Below, piece after piece: positions 13,301 through 28,300 of a DNA stretch of 64,000 nucleotides (within the stretch, counting starts at the first letter, position 1; each line of letters starts with the position of its first letter). This stretch comes from Terebella lapidaria (Eukaryota > Annelida > Polychaeta > Terebellida > Terebellidae): NCBI GenBank assembly GCA_949152475.1, contig OX424555.1:97807515-97871514 (forward strand), written 5' to 3'. A program made the translations under genes and the position numbers. The notes below the pieces were generated by a model, which worked only from the letters and a program-made list of their open reading frames with translations, searched no databases and had not been told where the DNA came from.

Positions 13301-15040
13301 GTGTTTCACTGACAGATAATTTGACTTTATGACACACAGTTTCACTCATTAAGGAAATCTCAGGTCAAGGTCAAAGTTCAACGTTTATTTTGCTCTTCGA
13401 CGCACTGTTTCCAAGAGATCAACAAAAGTAACGAATGCCGACTCAGCAAAAAAATTAGCCCAAGGGCTAAGAAAGGTTACCGGACAATATATATTTTAGA
13501 TATTAGTATTTTGTCCCGTGACCTTGAAAATAAGGTCATTGGTTAATTCAAGGACATGATAATATTCGGCATATGTCATTTCTAGTATGTCCACAATTGA
13601 TTCCTAAGCTGTAGAGTCAATAATAAGCGAGATATTAGCCATCATGTCCTGTCACCTTGAAAATGAGGTCAAAGGTCGAATTCAAGGTCATAGCAATATT
13701 CAGCTTATATCATTTCCTATATGTTCATAATTGATTCCTAAACTGATCCTGAAAACGAGGTCAAAGGTCAAATTCAATGTCAAGGCAATAATCTGCATAT
13801 ATCATTTCCTATATGTTCATAATTGATTCTCAAGCTGTAAAGTCGATAAGAAGCGATATATTAGACACTTTTCCTGTGACCTTGAAAATGAGGTCAAAGG
13901 TCAAATTCAAGGTCATTAGAATATTCGGCATATTTCATTTCCTATATGTCCACAATTGATTCCTAAGCTGTAAAGTCAACTAGACATAAAAGCCTATAGG
14001 CTTTGTGGCATCCCCCAATTTTTCTTTTCTTTTCTAATGGTGAAACTTGACTGTTATTATAATACATATACCAGGATTATTGAACACAGGTGGGAGTGAG
14101 AGTTCAAATTATAGCAGTTGCTCACTAGACAAATGTCCATCAGATATTTGTTTTAATCTCAATAGGTATTAAATGTACAGACATGACAGACATTCATAAT
14201 ACAAGCAAAAAGGAAATTATTCTGGGTTCTGACTAAGTAAAACAATGATAATTTGGTCACTGCATGTGAAATACAGCTAGAAAACAAAACAATGCATGTA
14301 GTTTCATCCAGATAAACACAGTGCTGTTTTAACTGAATACAATGAACAATTGACCGGCAACCAAGGCCCAGGCAGACCTTCAAAGCTGTTATCTTCAGTT
14401 TGGGTCATCATTATATAACCACCTATTGTTTTCTTTAGAAAGGGAAGGAGGGCATTGTTCCAACTTTTTGTGTTAGTATAGTAAACTGGGGTGAGGGGAC
14501 AGGAGAGGGGGGGGGGGGGGGGGAAGAGGGGCAGTGCATACAAGTCACTGATACATTGCTACATTCATATGCAGATTAGACTGGCTGACAGTGGAGGTGG
14601 GGGAGGGAGAGGGGGGGGGGGGGAGGGGGTATTGCCTTATCACAGGCATTACTGAGCAGGGCTCTCATATACTGCACTGGCTGAGAGGGCAGAGCCTAGC
14701 CTCATGCTGGACATGCAGGCTGCAGTCAGTGAATACAGTAGCATGGCTCAGTCACAGTATTACATCTGCATGGGGGCAGGTGAGGGAAAAATTCTAAGTC
14801 CAAAAAAAAATACACCCAAAAAATTTTTTCCCCCTGGAAATTGCCTGAATCAAATTATGACATTGACAGGAATCGCCCGATTTTTTTTTTCAAAATGGCC
14901 GCTGGCGGCCATCTTGGATTTCGGGTCTCGACGAAAAACAATAGGGGTTAGGAGCAAAGTATTTCGGATGAGCTGTGAAAATTTCGGAAAGATAGATTAA
15001 GGCGTTCAAGAGTTATGATCCGGAAACCGAACGGCGGAAG

Positions 15041-15084
<44 letters not shown>

Positions 15085-18000
15085 AAAAACAGACAAAAAC
15101 ATAAGGCCTCCCGATTTTCAATCGGGATGCCTAATTATGTACAGCTAAGTAAAGTCACTTGGTCATCAATTTGTAAAATAAAAATATAACATTGCACATT
15201 AGTTTTGTTCACTATGACTACCCATGATAAGTTCTGAGGCACCGTGAGAAAACACTGTTTTTGTTGACGAGACATCGGTAAAACTAACCCACACCGACCC
15301 CGATGCATGGATGGATGGTGGTGATAAAGATGATGTTTGTTGTGCAGTTGACAGTTCGAGTCCGCCTGCTACGCCCTCGGCCAGAATCTGGCAGACGTCG
15401 CCTCAGTTTGCGGAGTAGCGCTGTATGAGTAGTTGATGGCATGCATCACATACACGTACGGGTTTTGCGGATGACGGTAGCGGCATCTTGTTGTCTGAAC
15501 ACTCGTTACAGTAGATCTCTCCACAGTTCCGACAGTGGTGCTGAAAGAGACCGTGATACAGGAGTAGTAAGTGGCAGTGATACAGGAAAAAGTCTCCTAA
15601 ACCAAATATAGAGCTGAAGGGCTCTGCGCTTACCGGACCCAAGACAGTTATAAGCTCAAGGCAATGTCCTGAAGTCATGAGAAAAATCAACATATTGCAA
15701 TTCATGTAGTGTTGATATTCTTCACAGTGTTTGGCAATGCTGCTGATAGACGGATGGCGAATGCCAAATGATGACAATGGCTACCCTGAGTGGATAAATA
15801 ATATATCCATATCAAGGTCCATTTCGCTCTACAACATGCCGTTTCTGAAATAGAGATATTCTTAGTTTAACATGGGAAACTCCTCTCCTATCTAAAATTC
15901 GGAAGCCCGTTTCGAAAGATTTACCTAACATTGTGCTGTGTTGTATGCTAGTCATGACGGTTCTCTCAGATGCATTAGAGAATAATTCATCAAACAAATT
16001 TTGTGCAAATGACAGCTACATTTATCGTTGGAAGTTTTGCCTATCTCGAGCCTGGCCCAAAATTTCAAAGACCCATGGATCAGTCCGAAACAATTCAATC
16101 AACGAAAAAAATTAGCCCAAGGGCTAAGAAAGGTTACCGGACAATACATATTTTAGATATTAGTAGTTTGTCCCGTGACCTTGAAAATAAGGTTATTGGT
16201 CAATTCAAGGACACGATAATATTCGGCATATGTCATTTCTAGTATGTCCACAACTGATTCTTAAGCTGTAAAGTCAATAAAAAGCGAGATATTAGCCATT
16301 ATGTCCTGTGACCTTGAAAATGAGGTCAAAGGTCAAGTTCAAGGTCATGACAATGTTCAGAATATATCATTTTCTATATGTCCACAACTGATTTCTAAGC
16401 TGTAAAGTCGATAATAAGCAAGATATTAGACATTTTGTGCTTTGACCTTGAAACCGAGGTCAGAGGTCAAATTCAAGGTCACGAGAATATTCAGCATATA
16501 TCATTTCCTATATGTCCACAATTGATCCCTAAGCTGTAAAATCGATAATAAGTGAGATATTAGCCATTTTGTTCTGTGACCTTGAAAATGAGGTCAAACG
16601 TCAAATTCAAGGTCATCAGATTATTCGGCATGTATCATTTCCTATATGTCCACAATTGATTCCTAGGCTGTAAAGTTGATAATAAGCAAGATATTAGACA
16701 TTTTGTGCTCTGACCTTGAAACCGAGGTCAGAGGTCAAATTCAAGGTCACAAGAATATTCAGCATATATCATTTCCTATATGTCCACAATTGATTCCTAG
16801 TCTCTAATCTCAATATTACGTGAGATATTAAGCTTAATGTGTCCCATTATAAAGCATAGGAGAATTTAACATGGGAAAGTCCCATTTGGGTGGAGTTTGG
16901 GCCCCAAGTAGCCCACTTCGAGCGATTCAAGGGCAACGAAATTTATACATGTCACAGGGGCACATATGAGGAGTGTTATGCATCAACAAGAACAAAAGTT
17001 ACTGAACAGATTTTGAGAAAATCCAAAATTGGTCATTTTTTAAAGAAAACGGCCGCTCTGACCTTGAGACTGAGGTCAGAGGTCGAATTCAAGATCACGA
17101 GAATATTCAGCATATATCATTTCCTATATGTCCACAATTGATTCCTAGTCTCTAATCTCAATATTAAGTGAGATATTAGGCATAATGTGTCCCATTATAA
17201 AGCATAGGAGAATTTAACATGGGAAAGTCCCATTTGGGCCGAGTTTGGGCCAAAATGGCCCACTTCGAGCGATTCAAGCGCAACGAAATTTATAGACATC
17301 ATAGAAGTACATATGAGGAGTGTTATGTATCAAAAAGAAAAAAAGTTACTGAACAGATTTTGAGAGAATGGCCGCCAAAGTCCAAAATCAGGCATTTTTC
17401 GTCGAAAATGGCCGCCATTTTGAAAAAAATGCGGAAATCAGAAAACTAAAAAAAACCTTTCCTGGAAATATTTTTAAGTATTTTTGTGCAAAATTTCAGA
17501 AAGATCGGACCATATACTTTAAAGATAAAAATGTGAACGGACGGACGCCGGACGGACGCCGGACGCCGGACGCAACGCCATGCCAATAGGTTATCGGACC
17601 ATAGGTCCGGTAACCTAAAAAGGGCGTCGAGTCTGAAAATATTGTCCGTGTCACTCTGCAACGCACCGTCCCAAGTTATGCATGAAACCTCAAGGATGAA
17701 TCATCAAAAATTCTTCCTAGCTCTGGGTCAAAGGTTTCTCGATTGATTGAGTTCATCCCTTGTGGTGTATTAGCCTCAATGCTAAGTTCTGCAGCAACTG
17801 CCTGAATACTTTCGAGTTATCGTCCAGAAATCGAGTCACGAAATCAACACTGATTTATCCTCATGGACCTGACGGACCTCGGAGCCAGCTCAAAAACTAT
17901 AGAGCTTTTCCACTTATTTTTTTCTGTCCAAAGGTGAAAAATATGGCAAAGATACATCGTGGCACACTAAAGTTAAGTAGATTAGAAACAAAAGAGTAAG

Positions 18001-19222
18001 AGTAGAAACAGATTCTGCTAAAACCAAAATGCCTTGATAAGAAAGCATGGACTGGGTGACGTTCCACCAATCAACAAGACTTGTACCAGCTGTCACCATG
18101 TATGTTTACACCCTGACAGAGATGCTACAATTCTTATATCTTATAATGGGAGTGGACACAATATTTACTTCGATGTGATGATAGCATCAGAATCAGACGC
18201 ATCACATATCAACCTGTCCATGTAACACTGGGTGGGTCATGTGACAATCATGTGACCGTCATTGTCACATTCTCACGTGAAGCCAGTGCTGGGAAAACAG
18301 CTCTCGAGATGTAAATGCTGGCTCTCGGAAACTCCCACACATACTGAATTTCTGTGACAAAATAACCAATTATTACAATTATTAGCCGGTACTAACTGGT
18401 ACCAGTTGTTCACCCGACCTCTCCAATACACGCACCTATCTTACTCAATGTGATTTGCAAGTCAAGGGCCGGCCGAGCATGATTTAACAAGTTGTGTTTC
18501 GTTCTGATATCAATTTCCATGTAACATGAAGTGATCCACCGCGGTGACTCCAGCTAGGGAAACTTATCATTGACGCAGAGGTTATAATTTCCACGCTGCA
18601 TCAGATCTGGCCCTAATATAGAAACGAGAGTAAATACAACATGAGTGAGATATACTACACTAGACTTGACCGACAAAAAAACGGCCTGAGCATGCAGGAG
18701 ACAGATCAATATATATTATTCATGCTGCTGTCATAACGGACGAGCTGGTCCTGTGACTGTCACCCGAGTACGTGAGGCCAACTGTAGGAAATGAAGCCTT
18801 CCCACAATGCCGTGTCTCGACAGGAAATAGCCAGGGTTGTTGTAGAACCACACGCGGCCTCAACGACCCAGCCACCGACAGACAGGTGTAACATGGGAAA
18901 TAGTCTCCACCATCACAACGACTTATGTTAATGAGTCTAGAGCACTTCAACCATAGCTCTTGGGGTAATTTATACAGCAGTGGGAGGAATTAAATCTGCC
19001 AGACCACCTTTTGTTTTCTGTTCTCTAAATTAAGTATTATTGGTGTTAATATCTATTACCTAATCATGTTATCTAACTTCGAATGCATTTATTTGCATTT
19101 GCAGCAAATTGGCTGGCACCATGATATGAGCTGTTCAAATTGAAACTGACTGGCACTACATGCATATTATATTCCTAATCAAATAAAATTTTCCTTATTT
19201 GAAAAGTAAAATCTGTACTCGT

Positions 19223-19320
<98 letters not shown>

Positions 19321-22300
19321 ATGTTTACTGTCTTCTCACCCATATACATGTTTGATGATTCAATGATCTTTTTATACTGCACTCATGAATGTTTACATTG
19401 TTATGTCAATAAAACTACTACTACTACTACTACTATACTTTTCTTAGAATGTCATAATTACTTTACTTTACCTCTCAACATTGGCTGTAAATTTTGAACT
19501 ACTTTGGTCTCCTATGTGAACATGTAGATGACAGCTAATTGTGACCATCACTGGTTACCATGGTTACACATACCACCAGGTTACCATGGTTACACATACC
19601 ACCAGGTTACCATGGTTACACATACCACCAGGTTACCATGGTTACACATACCATTCAGGTTACCATGGTTACACATACCACAGGGTTACCATGGTTACAC
19701 ATACCATCAGGTTACCATGGTTACACATACCATTCAGGTTACCATGGTTACACATACCATCAGGCTACCCATACCATCAGGTTACCATGGTTACACACAC
19801 CATTCAGGTTACCATGGTTACACATACCATCAGGTTACCATGGTTACACATACCATTCAGGTTACCATGGTTACACAAACCATTCAGGTTACCATGGTTA
19901 CACATACCATCAGGCTACCATGGTTACACATACCATCAGGTTACCATGGTTACACATACCACCAGGTTACCATGGTTACACATACCACCAGGTTACCATG
20001 GTTACACATACCATTCAGGTTACCATGGTTACACATACCACAGGGTTACCATGGTTACACATACCATCAGGTTACCATGGTTACACATACCATTCAGGTT
20101 ACTATGGTTACACATACCATCAGGCTACCATGGTTACACATACCATCAGGTTACCATGGTTACACACACCATTCAGGTTACCATGGTTACACATACCATC
20201 AGGTTACCATGGTTACACATACCATTCAGGTTACCATGGTTACACAAACCATTCAGGTTACCATGGTTACACATACCATCAGGCTATCATGGTTACACAT
20301 ACCATTCAGGTTACCATGGTTACACATACCATCAGGCTACCATGGTTACACATACCATCAGGTTACCATGGTTACACATACCATCAGGTTACCATGGTTA
20401 CACATACCATTCAGGTTACCATGGTTACACATACCATCAGGCTACCATGGTTACACATACCACCAGGTTACCATGGTTACACACACCATCAGGTTACCAT
20501 GGTTACACATACCATCAGGTTACCATGGTGACACGAGTACTTACTCGCTGAGGTGAGAGCCGAGCTCAGCGAGGGCCTTTTCCTGCTCATCACAAGTCTG
20601 CTTCAGCTGTGTGTGCTGCTCCTTCAGGGCTTCATACTCCTGCAGACAACAGGACAGACATTATACTGTATTGGCACTCGTACATGTACAGAACACGCAG
20701 ACAGCTGTGTGCACACATGGATGGATGAATCTTCACTATCATCATTGTAACACCAATATTGCTAGAAAACACTCAAGTGCACCAACTTTTTTGATATCGT
20801 GGAGTTTTTGGAGGTCACTTTGTAATCTGGCAGCCTTCTCTTTCTCCTGCTCCAGACTTTTCTGCAGCGTTCCTCGCCACTCCCGCTCGATCTTGAGATC
20901 CGTCTCCAGCGCTGTGCTGAAGGTCAAAGTGTTGGAGGTCAGTAAAGGTCAAGAAGTACACTTCAAGGACAGGATGGATATAACGAGAATATGTCAATTG
21001 ATGTTCAAGGTCAATGGAGGTCACTGAGATGGACAATGTCAGTACACATTGAAATGAATATTGAAAGTCAAAAGAGGAAATGATTAGGTCAAACAAGGTC
21101 ATACAGAAATGATCAAGGTCAGACTTGCTCATCAGGAATGGAGAAGATCATACAAGGTCATCAGGATGTCTTCAAGTTTAGACTGCATCAAATGAAGCCA
21201 CAAAAGTTTAATCTTGTTCAATGGTGAAGTTTTAGAAAAGATCTAAAATTTTTGATATTTTGGCGAAAAATAGGTCCCTATGTCCATTTATCGATGTCTG
21301 AATTAAATGACTACAAATACAAAGGTGGATGTCAAAATTCTACATGTACTATGAACATTTACACACTTCATTCTATGAGAGCTTGAATTCTTGAATTTTA
21401 AAAAAGGCCTGCAGTTATGTGGATTTTTTTTTAAGGGGCAGGAGTCTCTCCCCTCTGTAAAAATAAAGTTTGACAAATATGTCCATGTGGGGTAATTCCT
21501 GGGGCACAATTAAGTTAATAAGCTAATGCCAAAATGGGTATAATTTACAGCATAATGATATGTATTAATATGTCCAAAATAAATTCACAAACTCCATGTC
21601 ATCTTCAAATCACCAGTAGTGGAATGACTCAAGAACAAATACAAAATGCGGCTTCAACTAATTTATTATCTTCAACGAAAATAAACCATAAGTAGATCAA
21701 TCTATAGAATCACAGACTTGGCATGACATACATGAATACAAAATAATTGTAAGCATGTAATTAGACATAGCATGTAATTATACATTCACACACAATTCAA
21801 CACATAATTCACAAAATATTGTTACAGATATTTGCCAGTAACTTGTTCCATTAATACCGGTACATATAACCAGTGAATTTAGTTGTAGTTTGATGTTCCA
21901 GAAAACAATTGAATATAAGCTGTGTCATTTCGTTTGAGTAGATTATTTTTGGCTAAAAATACATTTTGCTGTAAATAATGGTCATCTGATTTATTAAATT
22001 TGGATCTCCTTCACTTGCTAGGAGGCCACCAGTAACAGCACACAAGTGCCCAGAATACAAGTGCAGACTCCAGGAATATAACTAGACCATGTAGACATTC
22101 TTCGGTCGTCGACAACCGCGTGGGTGTATCCTCCTTTGCCCTATCAGCCTGTCGCACAGAATTTATTCACACAGACAAAATACCAATGATATCCAACCAG
22201 CGTTTTTCATCAATGTCAGTGTTAAATGCTTCAGAAATTAACTACTTTATTGTATGCAGTAATACTCAACATTATTACTTCTCACCACAATTTTCTGAAA

Positions 22301-25300
22301 AGTTTGTAACAAGATCAGAATATGAATCCTTGATGAATATCTTCTGAATGTTGTAATAGAGTAAGTTAGTGATATTAAATACATGTAATTGATATTTTCA
22401 TTACAGCCCTAAAATTTCCACTGGACAAAAATCTTCTCCTTGTTGAACTCAATAACAAAGTTTGTTGCCGTTAGGCTTATTAGCAAAATATTATTAGCAA
22501 AATTACACTTGACTTCTGGAAAACAATAGGTTTTTCATGTGATTGCCTCTCCCATCGAGCCTATATAGTTCCATATCACTCATTGAAAACTCTGATAGAG
22601 CATCCACAAGCTACATGTATGTGTCCTAAACAGGTCAGTTTGAGTGAAAAAAGGTGTCAGCAATTAGTCATTTTTGTTGCTATGGCAACTAAGCACGATT
22701 AATGTGATGTCACCATAAGACATGTCCAGATAAAAAGTTTCTGAAATGGTTGAGATTTAATACCTGAAGAGCTTTCACAAGGAAATCTTGAGCGGAGGTA
22801 GTGAACCTGGCACGATATGTGCAAATCCAGAACTTTAAATCAGGGGATCACCGGTAAATAAAATCCAAAGATTTAGTCACCATCAGAACAAAAGGTACAT
22901 GTCCACAGTTTTTTTCGCTATTGAACATCCAAGTAAATGATACATGTAAGTATTTATTGTTTTATCAATCATTTTTATGGAAACAAATTCAAAGCACCAC
23001 CATAAATCATGTATCAGCTCAAAACAGAAAGGTCCTGTTCTGGATTTCATTACAAATAACAAGATTGTCTGCTCATTACATTCGGGTTTAGTTGTAACAT
23101 TTTGTGTGCCACAAATGTATTTCCATTATGAACGACAAAAATTTGCACATTATAGCAACAAATATGATATCACACCACAAAAACCATATACATTTCACAA
23201 AGTTTTAACATCAAGTCAACTCTCCAGAAATGGTTCCTGCCACACCCCTCCATCTGTTACCATGGTGATCACAATCAGAGGCGTTGATAAGCATCAAGGT
23301 TGAAGCTCGGAGCCTTCCTGCAAATAACGGAAATGTATTTAAATTATGACGAGATAATTTTGTAGTACCAGTAAGCTACAATGTGGGCAGGTAAGCTAAA
23401 AACCAACAAGTGTACATTACAATACATGCATTTTAAACATTGAATGATGAATTGGAGAGCTAAAACTCATACACGTCATGACACAAAATCATCTCGACAG
23501 AACTATGTGTACTCCGCACAACACTTAGGCACAAACTCAAAACCTTTACATAAGCAAAATCTTACCTTCTGTGTATGCAGATTTCAGAAAAATGCTCGAA
23601 GTTTGGCCTTTTGCATGAACCACTCTCAAAATCATCTTGCCAATAGTCTTTCATTTGTCATGAATAGTAAGATCTGAATATTTTTCACGAACACATTCAA
23701 TTTTACACAAAAATGTTTAAGGAGCCTAAATGTGTAACAAAACATCAATGTTTTTTTGTTATGTCATTTAAACTCGCAATAAATTAATTTAAATTCCACG
23801 AGTAAACAAATGCGTGATCATTTACATCTTCATGTATCAGTAGTGGATATCTGACTGTACTGACCGTTTAGCGTCTTTCTCCATCAGCTGCTGGCCAAGT
23901 TTACGAGTCGCTTCCTCAAAGCCTTGTTTCTCAAGCTGCCACTCTGTCACTCTACATAAGCGAGGGCACACCGAGGGCAGGAGCAGCGACACAGCCATGC
24001 ACATGCAAAATAAAGAGAATAATGAAACAAATCATAAAGAATCCTAATTATATGTACAAGTGAATTGGTGATAAAATTTGAATGAAATCAGTGTTGCCAG
24101 TGTTCTCACTGCCTGGTCAAGTAACATCGAGTGACGACTACAGGTACGATGTAGATGTTTCAAAGTTAAACGGAGAAAAATGCATTTGAAAACACAACAA
24201 CAGATATTTAATTGAAATATAATAAATTTTGAATTTTACATCAACAAAATAAACATTGAATCTGCAGAAAAAAGTTATACTCGCAACAGAACATACAGTA
24301 GAAAGGTATATAACTATAAAAGCAAAAAAGATTCATTGTGAACTACATGTAATTTACCACAATGCAACCATGCAAGACAGTGGTTCAGACCTTATATTAT
24401 TCACATGATTGTGATGTGTACCATCAGATCCACAAGTTAATGTATTGAAGACAAATTCAATAAGCATATTTCCGGCTGTAACGCCTCCACAATACAGACC
24501 AAAGATCAAACGTCATTCATGTTTGACCACGGAACCCAGCGCTCTGCCCACAATTAGAACTCAATTATCAGATATTGACTGATCCCTCAATCCCGTCCAC
24601 TGGTATCAGATATTGACGTCTCCCCCTAGCTTCAAGATTCTCGTGTTCTAATCAACAAAAGCCATCAATAGGCACAAATCAAATATCTACACAAGCCAGT
24701 GCCTAATGATCATTTAATGCTATAAATATACAGGCCTTTGTCTTTTTAAATCACACAGGTTGCATAACCTTATGCATGTATTGCCTTGTAAAATTTATAT
24801 TTGCTTGCAGAAACACTTGGAAGTGCTACGTAAGGTTTGTCATCGACATGATTAAACTGAATACACTTTTTGCTTGTAAAATGCAGACTTCCAGTTTTGA
24901 AGCACCACTTCTCGATCCTGATTCGAAATATTGTATATATATATCCTAACAAGAACATTTTTTTGTGCATGATATTATTAAATCTACTAACATTTCACAG
25001 ATTGAATCTGAGTGGCATAGCATACAACATGTAGAATGCCATATTGACATTGCTTATCCTCCCTTTTTACATTTATTACATTCATATACTAGTAGCAATG
25101 CGGCGAAAGTGGCCAACTCCTCCCTTCTGCCCCATCCCCACCCCTCCCCCCCCCCCCCCCCCGTCCCCACTGCCCTCACAGCTCGCACACTGACCGTACC
25201 TCCATCCCCCCCCCCCTGTCCCCACCGCCCTCACAGCTCGCACACTGACCGTTCCTCCATCCCCCCCCCCCTGTCCCCACCGCCCTCACAGCTCGCACAC

Positions 25301-28300
25301 TAACCGTTCCTCCATGCCCCGCATGGTCTCCGCCATCTGGTTAGTTTTGTCCTCCAGCTTCGACACCAAATCCGTCTTGTGCTTCAGTGAACTGTCACTG
25401 TCCTGCAAGGAATAGTTAGCACAAAAAAAAATCACCAAAATGCCAACACTATTGCTCAATTTTTAACTTTCAGCAGCCGTTTAAAGCAGCATGACATGTC
25501 ATTAGCAGGAAACGTGTACTGAATCAGAAATTACAATTTACATGTACCAATCAACAAATTGTACTTCACATCAGCACAAAGGCCCAATAAACGAGACGCC
25601 ATAGGCGACGCATTTGCCGGAATTCTGAAGGTCAAAGGCCACATTCAAGGTCACCTAAGAGCGGCCTTTCGATATGCTACAATATGGTTCTGGTTTGAAC
25701 TCTCTACGACGATTAGTTCCGAAGTTATGGTCATTTATGTTATTTTGACCTTTCTCTTGATTTTGATCGTGACCTTTGATCTTGGATCACGAAAATTTTG
25801 CATTGCCTGTGCATGGAGCTATAGGTTATACTTGTATGATTTCATCAGAATCGAACGAGAATCGTGGACACTATGGCCATTTTAAATTGTGAAAAATTGA
25901 CGTTTATGACGTCACTGTGACGTCAATAAACATCATGTCTGAAAACTAATGGAATAGTAAATATCTGAGGATCAAGACCTTCCATTTGATATACTTGATA
26001 GGTTTTAGTCAGTTTGAAAATTTGACCTTGAAGTTTTGCTCATGTGACCTCATTTTTTCGACCAAGTTCAAAGTCAATCATGGAAATGACATATATGTCT
26101 GATCGCGATACCTCTTCTGAATGATATGGTTCAATTTTCATGAGCCTATGGCGATTTAAGCAGATGTTATTACCGAAAACATGTTTTTCCGGGATTTTGA
26201 TGCCCTTGACCTTTGACTTTTGTACTTCAATTCGTAGACATCAAGACTGGTAATATGCATATCAAGTTTCAAGTGCTTCTATACAGTATTGACGATGTTA
26301 TGTCCTTTTGAAATTTCGGAAATTTAACGTTTATGACGTCACTGTGACGTCAGTGTACGTTATAGCGCCAAAAATAAAATATCATTGGAATTTGGAATCA
26401 GGGGCTCAAGGCCTTCCCAACAATATACTACTCGATATGGAGCTCTGATCTTCGAACTTGACCTTGAATTTCACCTTATGCAAACTCCTGAAGATCAAAG
26501 GTCAAGGTCAAGGCCACAGAAGATAGAACTCGAGTTTATCTACAATATGCACTTGATTTGAAGTCTCTACGACAATAAGAACCGGAGTTATGGCCACCTA
26601 TGTGTTTTAGACATTTTGCATGACCTTGACCTTCGTTATTTGTCATTAATTCTATGCTGCAAACATACTCTGAATGGAGTTTTTGAATATGCATGATAAA
26701 ATTCTGTTTATATATGTTATTTTATCACCGGACAAAATCATAATATCTTCAAATAATGAGTTTCCTTTGAAATTTTACCGATTTGTTGCCACAAAAACGT
26801 CAATTACGTCGAAACTTATATATGGATTGTGCTAAAAATAGATAGAGATCATCATAGAAAGAATCCACATCGTTTCCATCTGTTAGATCTGCAGTAAATG
26901 TTATAACTTTGCACATCTGACACTCAAAAGGCCTAAATGCCAGTCTGAAATCACATTTGACGTCATTATGACGTCAATTGACGTCCGATTCCGAAAATGA
27001 CAACAGATTTGGAAAGTACTCTCGGAGACCTTCCAAACGAGCTACTACTCGATATTTTTGCAAAAGGTCAAGGTCAAGGTTACTTTTGAGGTCAAATTCG
27101 ACCTCAGGTGCTTGCCAAGGCTATCGGTCATACGCCTTAGGTGTAAATATAAAAGTTGTTAGGCTAAGTGAGTGCAATACTGTGAATTTACTTTCGTGTC
27201 TCTATCTTGCTTAGTTCATGAGATATAGTGACCTAAATGGTTTTCACGTGTGGGTCAACATTGACCTTGACATTCGACCTTTGACCTTGAAATTTCGTAG
27301 ATTTATCATTAGATTTTTGCGCACATTATTGACACTTTTATCAGCATGGACAGCTTGAAACATGCACTTTCGCTTATAATGGGACCGATTTCGTTGCCAT
27401 AGAAACGTCAATTACGTCATAACGGATTGACCGATCGCGCTAAAAATTGATATTGACCATAAGGGACCGGTCCCACATCGTTTCCAAGCATCAGATCGAA
27501 AATCGGAGGAGGTGACCTCCAAGGTCAAATATTCGACCTCGGGCGAACTTCTCAAGGTTAAGGTCAAGGTCACAAAAGATAGAACTCGAGTATATCTACA
27601 ATATGCACTTAATTTGAAGCCTCTACGACGAATAGAACTTGAATTATGAGCACTTATGTGTTTTCGACGTTTTGCGTGACCTTCCCTTTGACCCAGCTTC
27701 ACCAAAATAGTGCGGTGCCTGCCCAGTAACCTACCGATATTGAGTATGTAATATGAATGAATTCGACCTAGAACTGTGGACGCTAGAGTGCTAACAAACA
27801 AACACACAAACCCATCCATCCACGAACAGACCAACATACTTGCCGAAATCTTAGATTCCGGCAAGTAATTAACAAAATTAGTCCGAAGGCTAAGAAAGGT
27901 TACCAGAGAAATGTACAGTGTTAAACTTCAAAGTCTGAAAACGTCATTTTTAGACAATACATGTATATATGCCCAAGTGGAATTCTATATGTTCTATATG
28001 TTTATATGTTATAATTGATTCCTGAGCTGTAAAGTCGATAATAAGCGAGACATTAGCCATTTCATGCTCTAACCTTGAAAATTAGGTCAAAAGTCAACTT
28101 CAAGGTGATGAGAATATTCAGCATATATCATTTCCTATAACACACAATTGATTCCTAAGCTGTAAAGTTGATAATAAAGCATTGAAGATATTAGCCATTT
28201 ACATTGTATGTTCGTTGACCTTGAAAGTAAAGTCAGAGGTCAAGTTCAAGGTCACGAGAACATTCAGCATTTCCTATATGTCCACAATTGATTCCCAAGC

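Larger units (their letters stand above)
13455..17616 (+). mobile_element. satellite-bearing hairpin element (copy 3), split by the duplicated block
   Basis: The 5' hairpin TTAGCCCAAGGGCTAA at 13455 and satellite units run to 13977 (ending CTGTAAAGTC). The 2.4-kb block intervenes, and satellite units resume at GATAATAAGC near 16410 and continue to the 3' hairpin ending at 17616. The tail carries GGGAAAGTCCCATTTGGGCC and GGACGGACGCCGGACG. The block itself carries the 5' end of another element at 16112. Confidence 0.75.

Noticed and set aside
15403-15777. Treating the second FYVE exon as a separate functional gene end
   Set aside because: It needs the preceding half-finger exon in phase 0, which lies downstream of it; no other half-finger exon is upstream.
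19546-20531. CRISPR-like array
   Set aside because: Units are head-to-tail without unique spacers, in a eukaryotic intron; it is a minisatellite.
19528-20556. Three overlapping ORFs of 323-342 codons on the + strand
   Set aside because: They are different frames of a 26/27-bp minisatellite with no stop in any frame, and no protein family resemblance.
25559-25885. 108-codon ORF at the start of the CRE-rich element
   Set aside because: It is a single chance frame in a non-coding repeat, with no support on either side.
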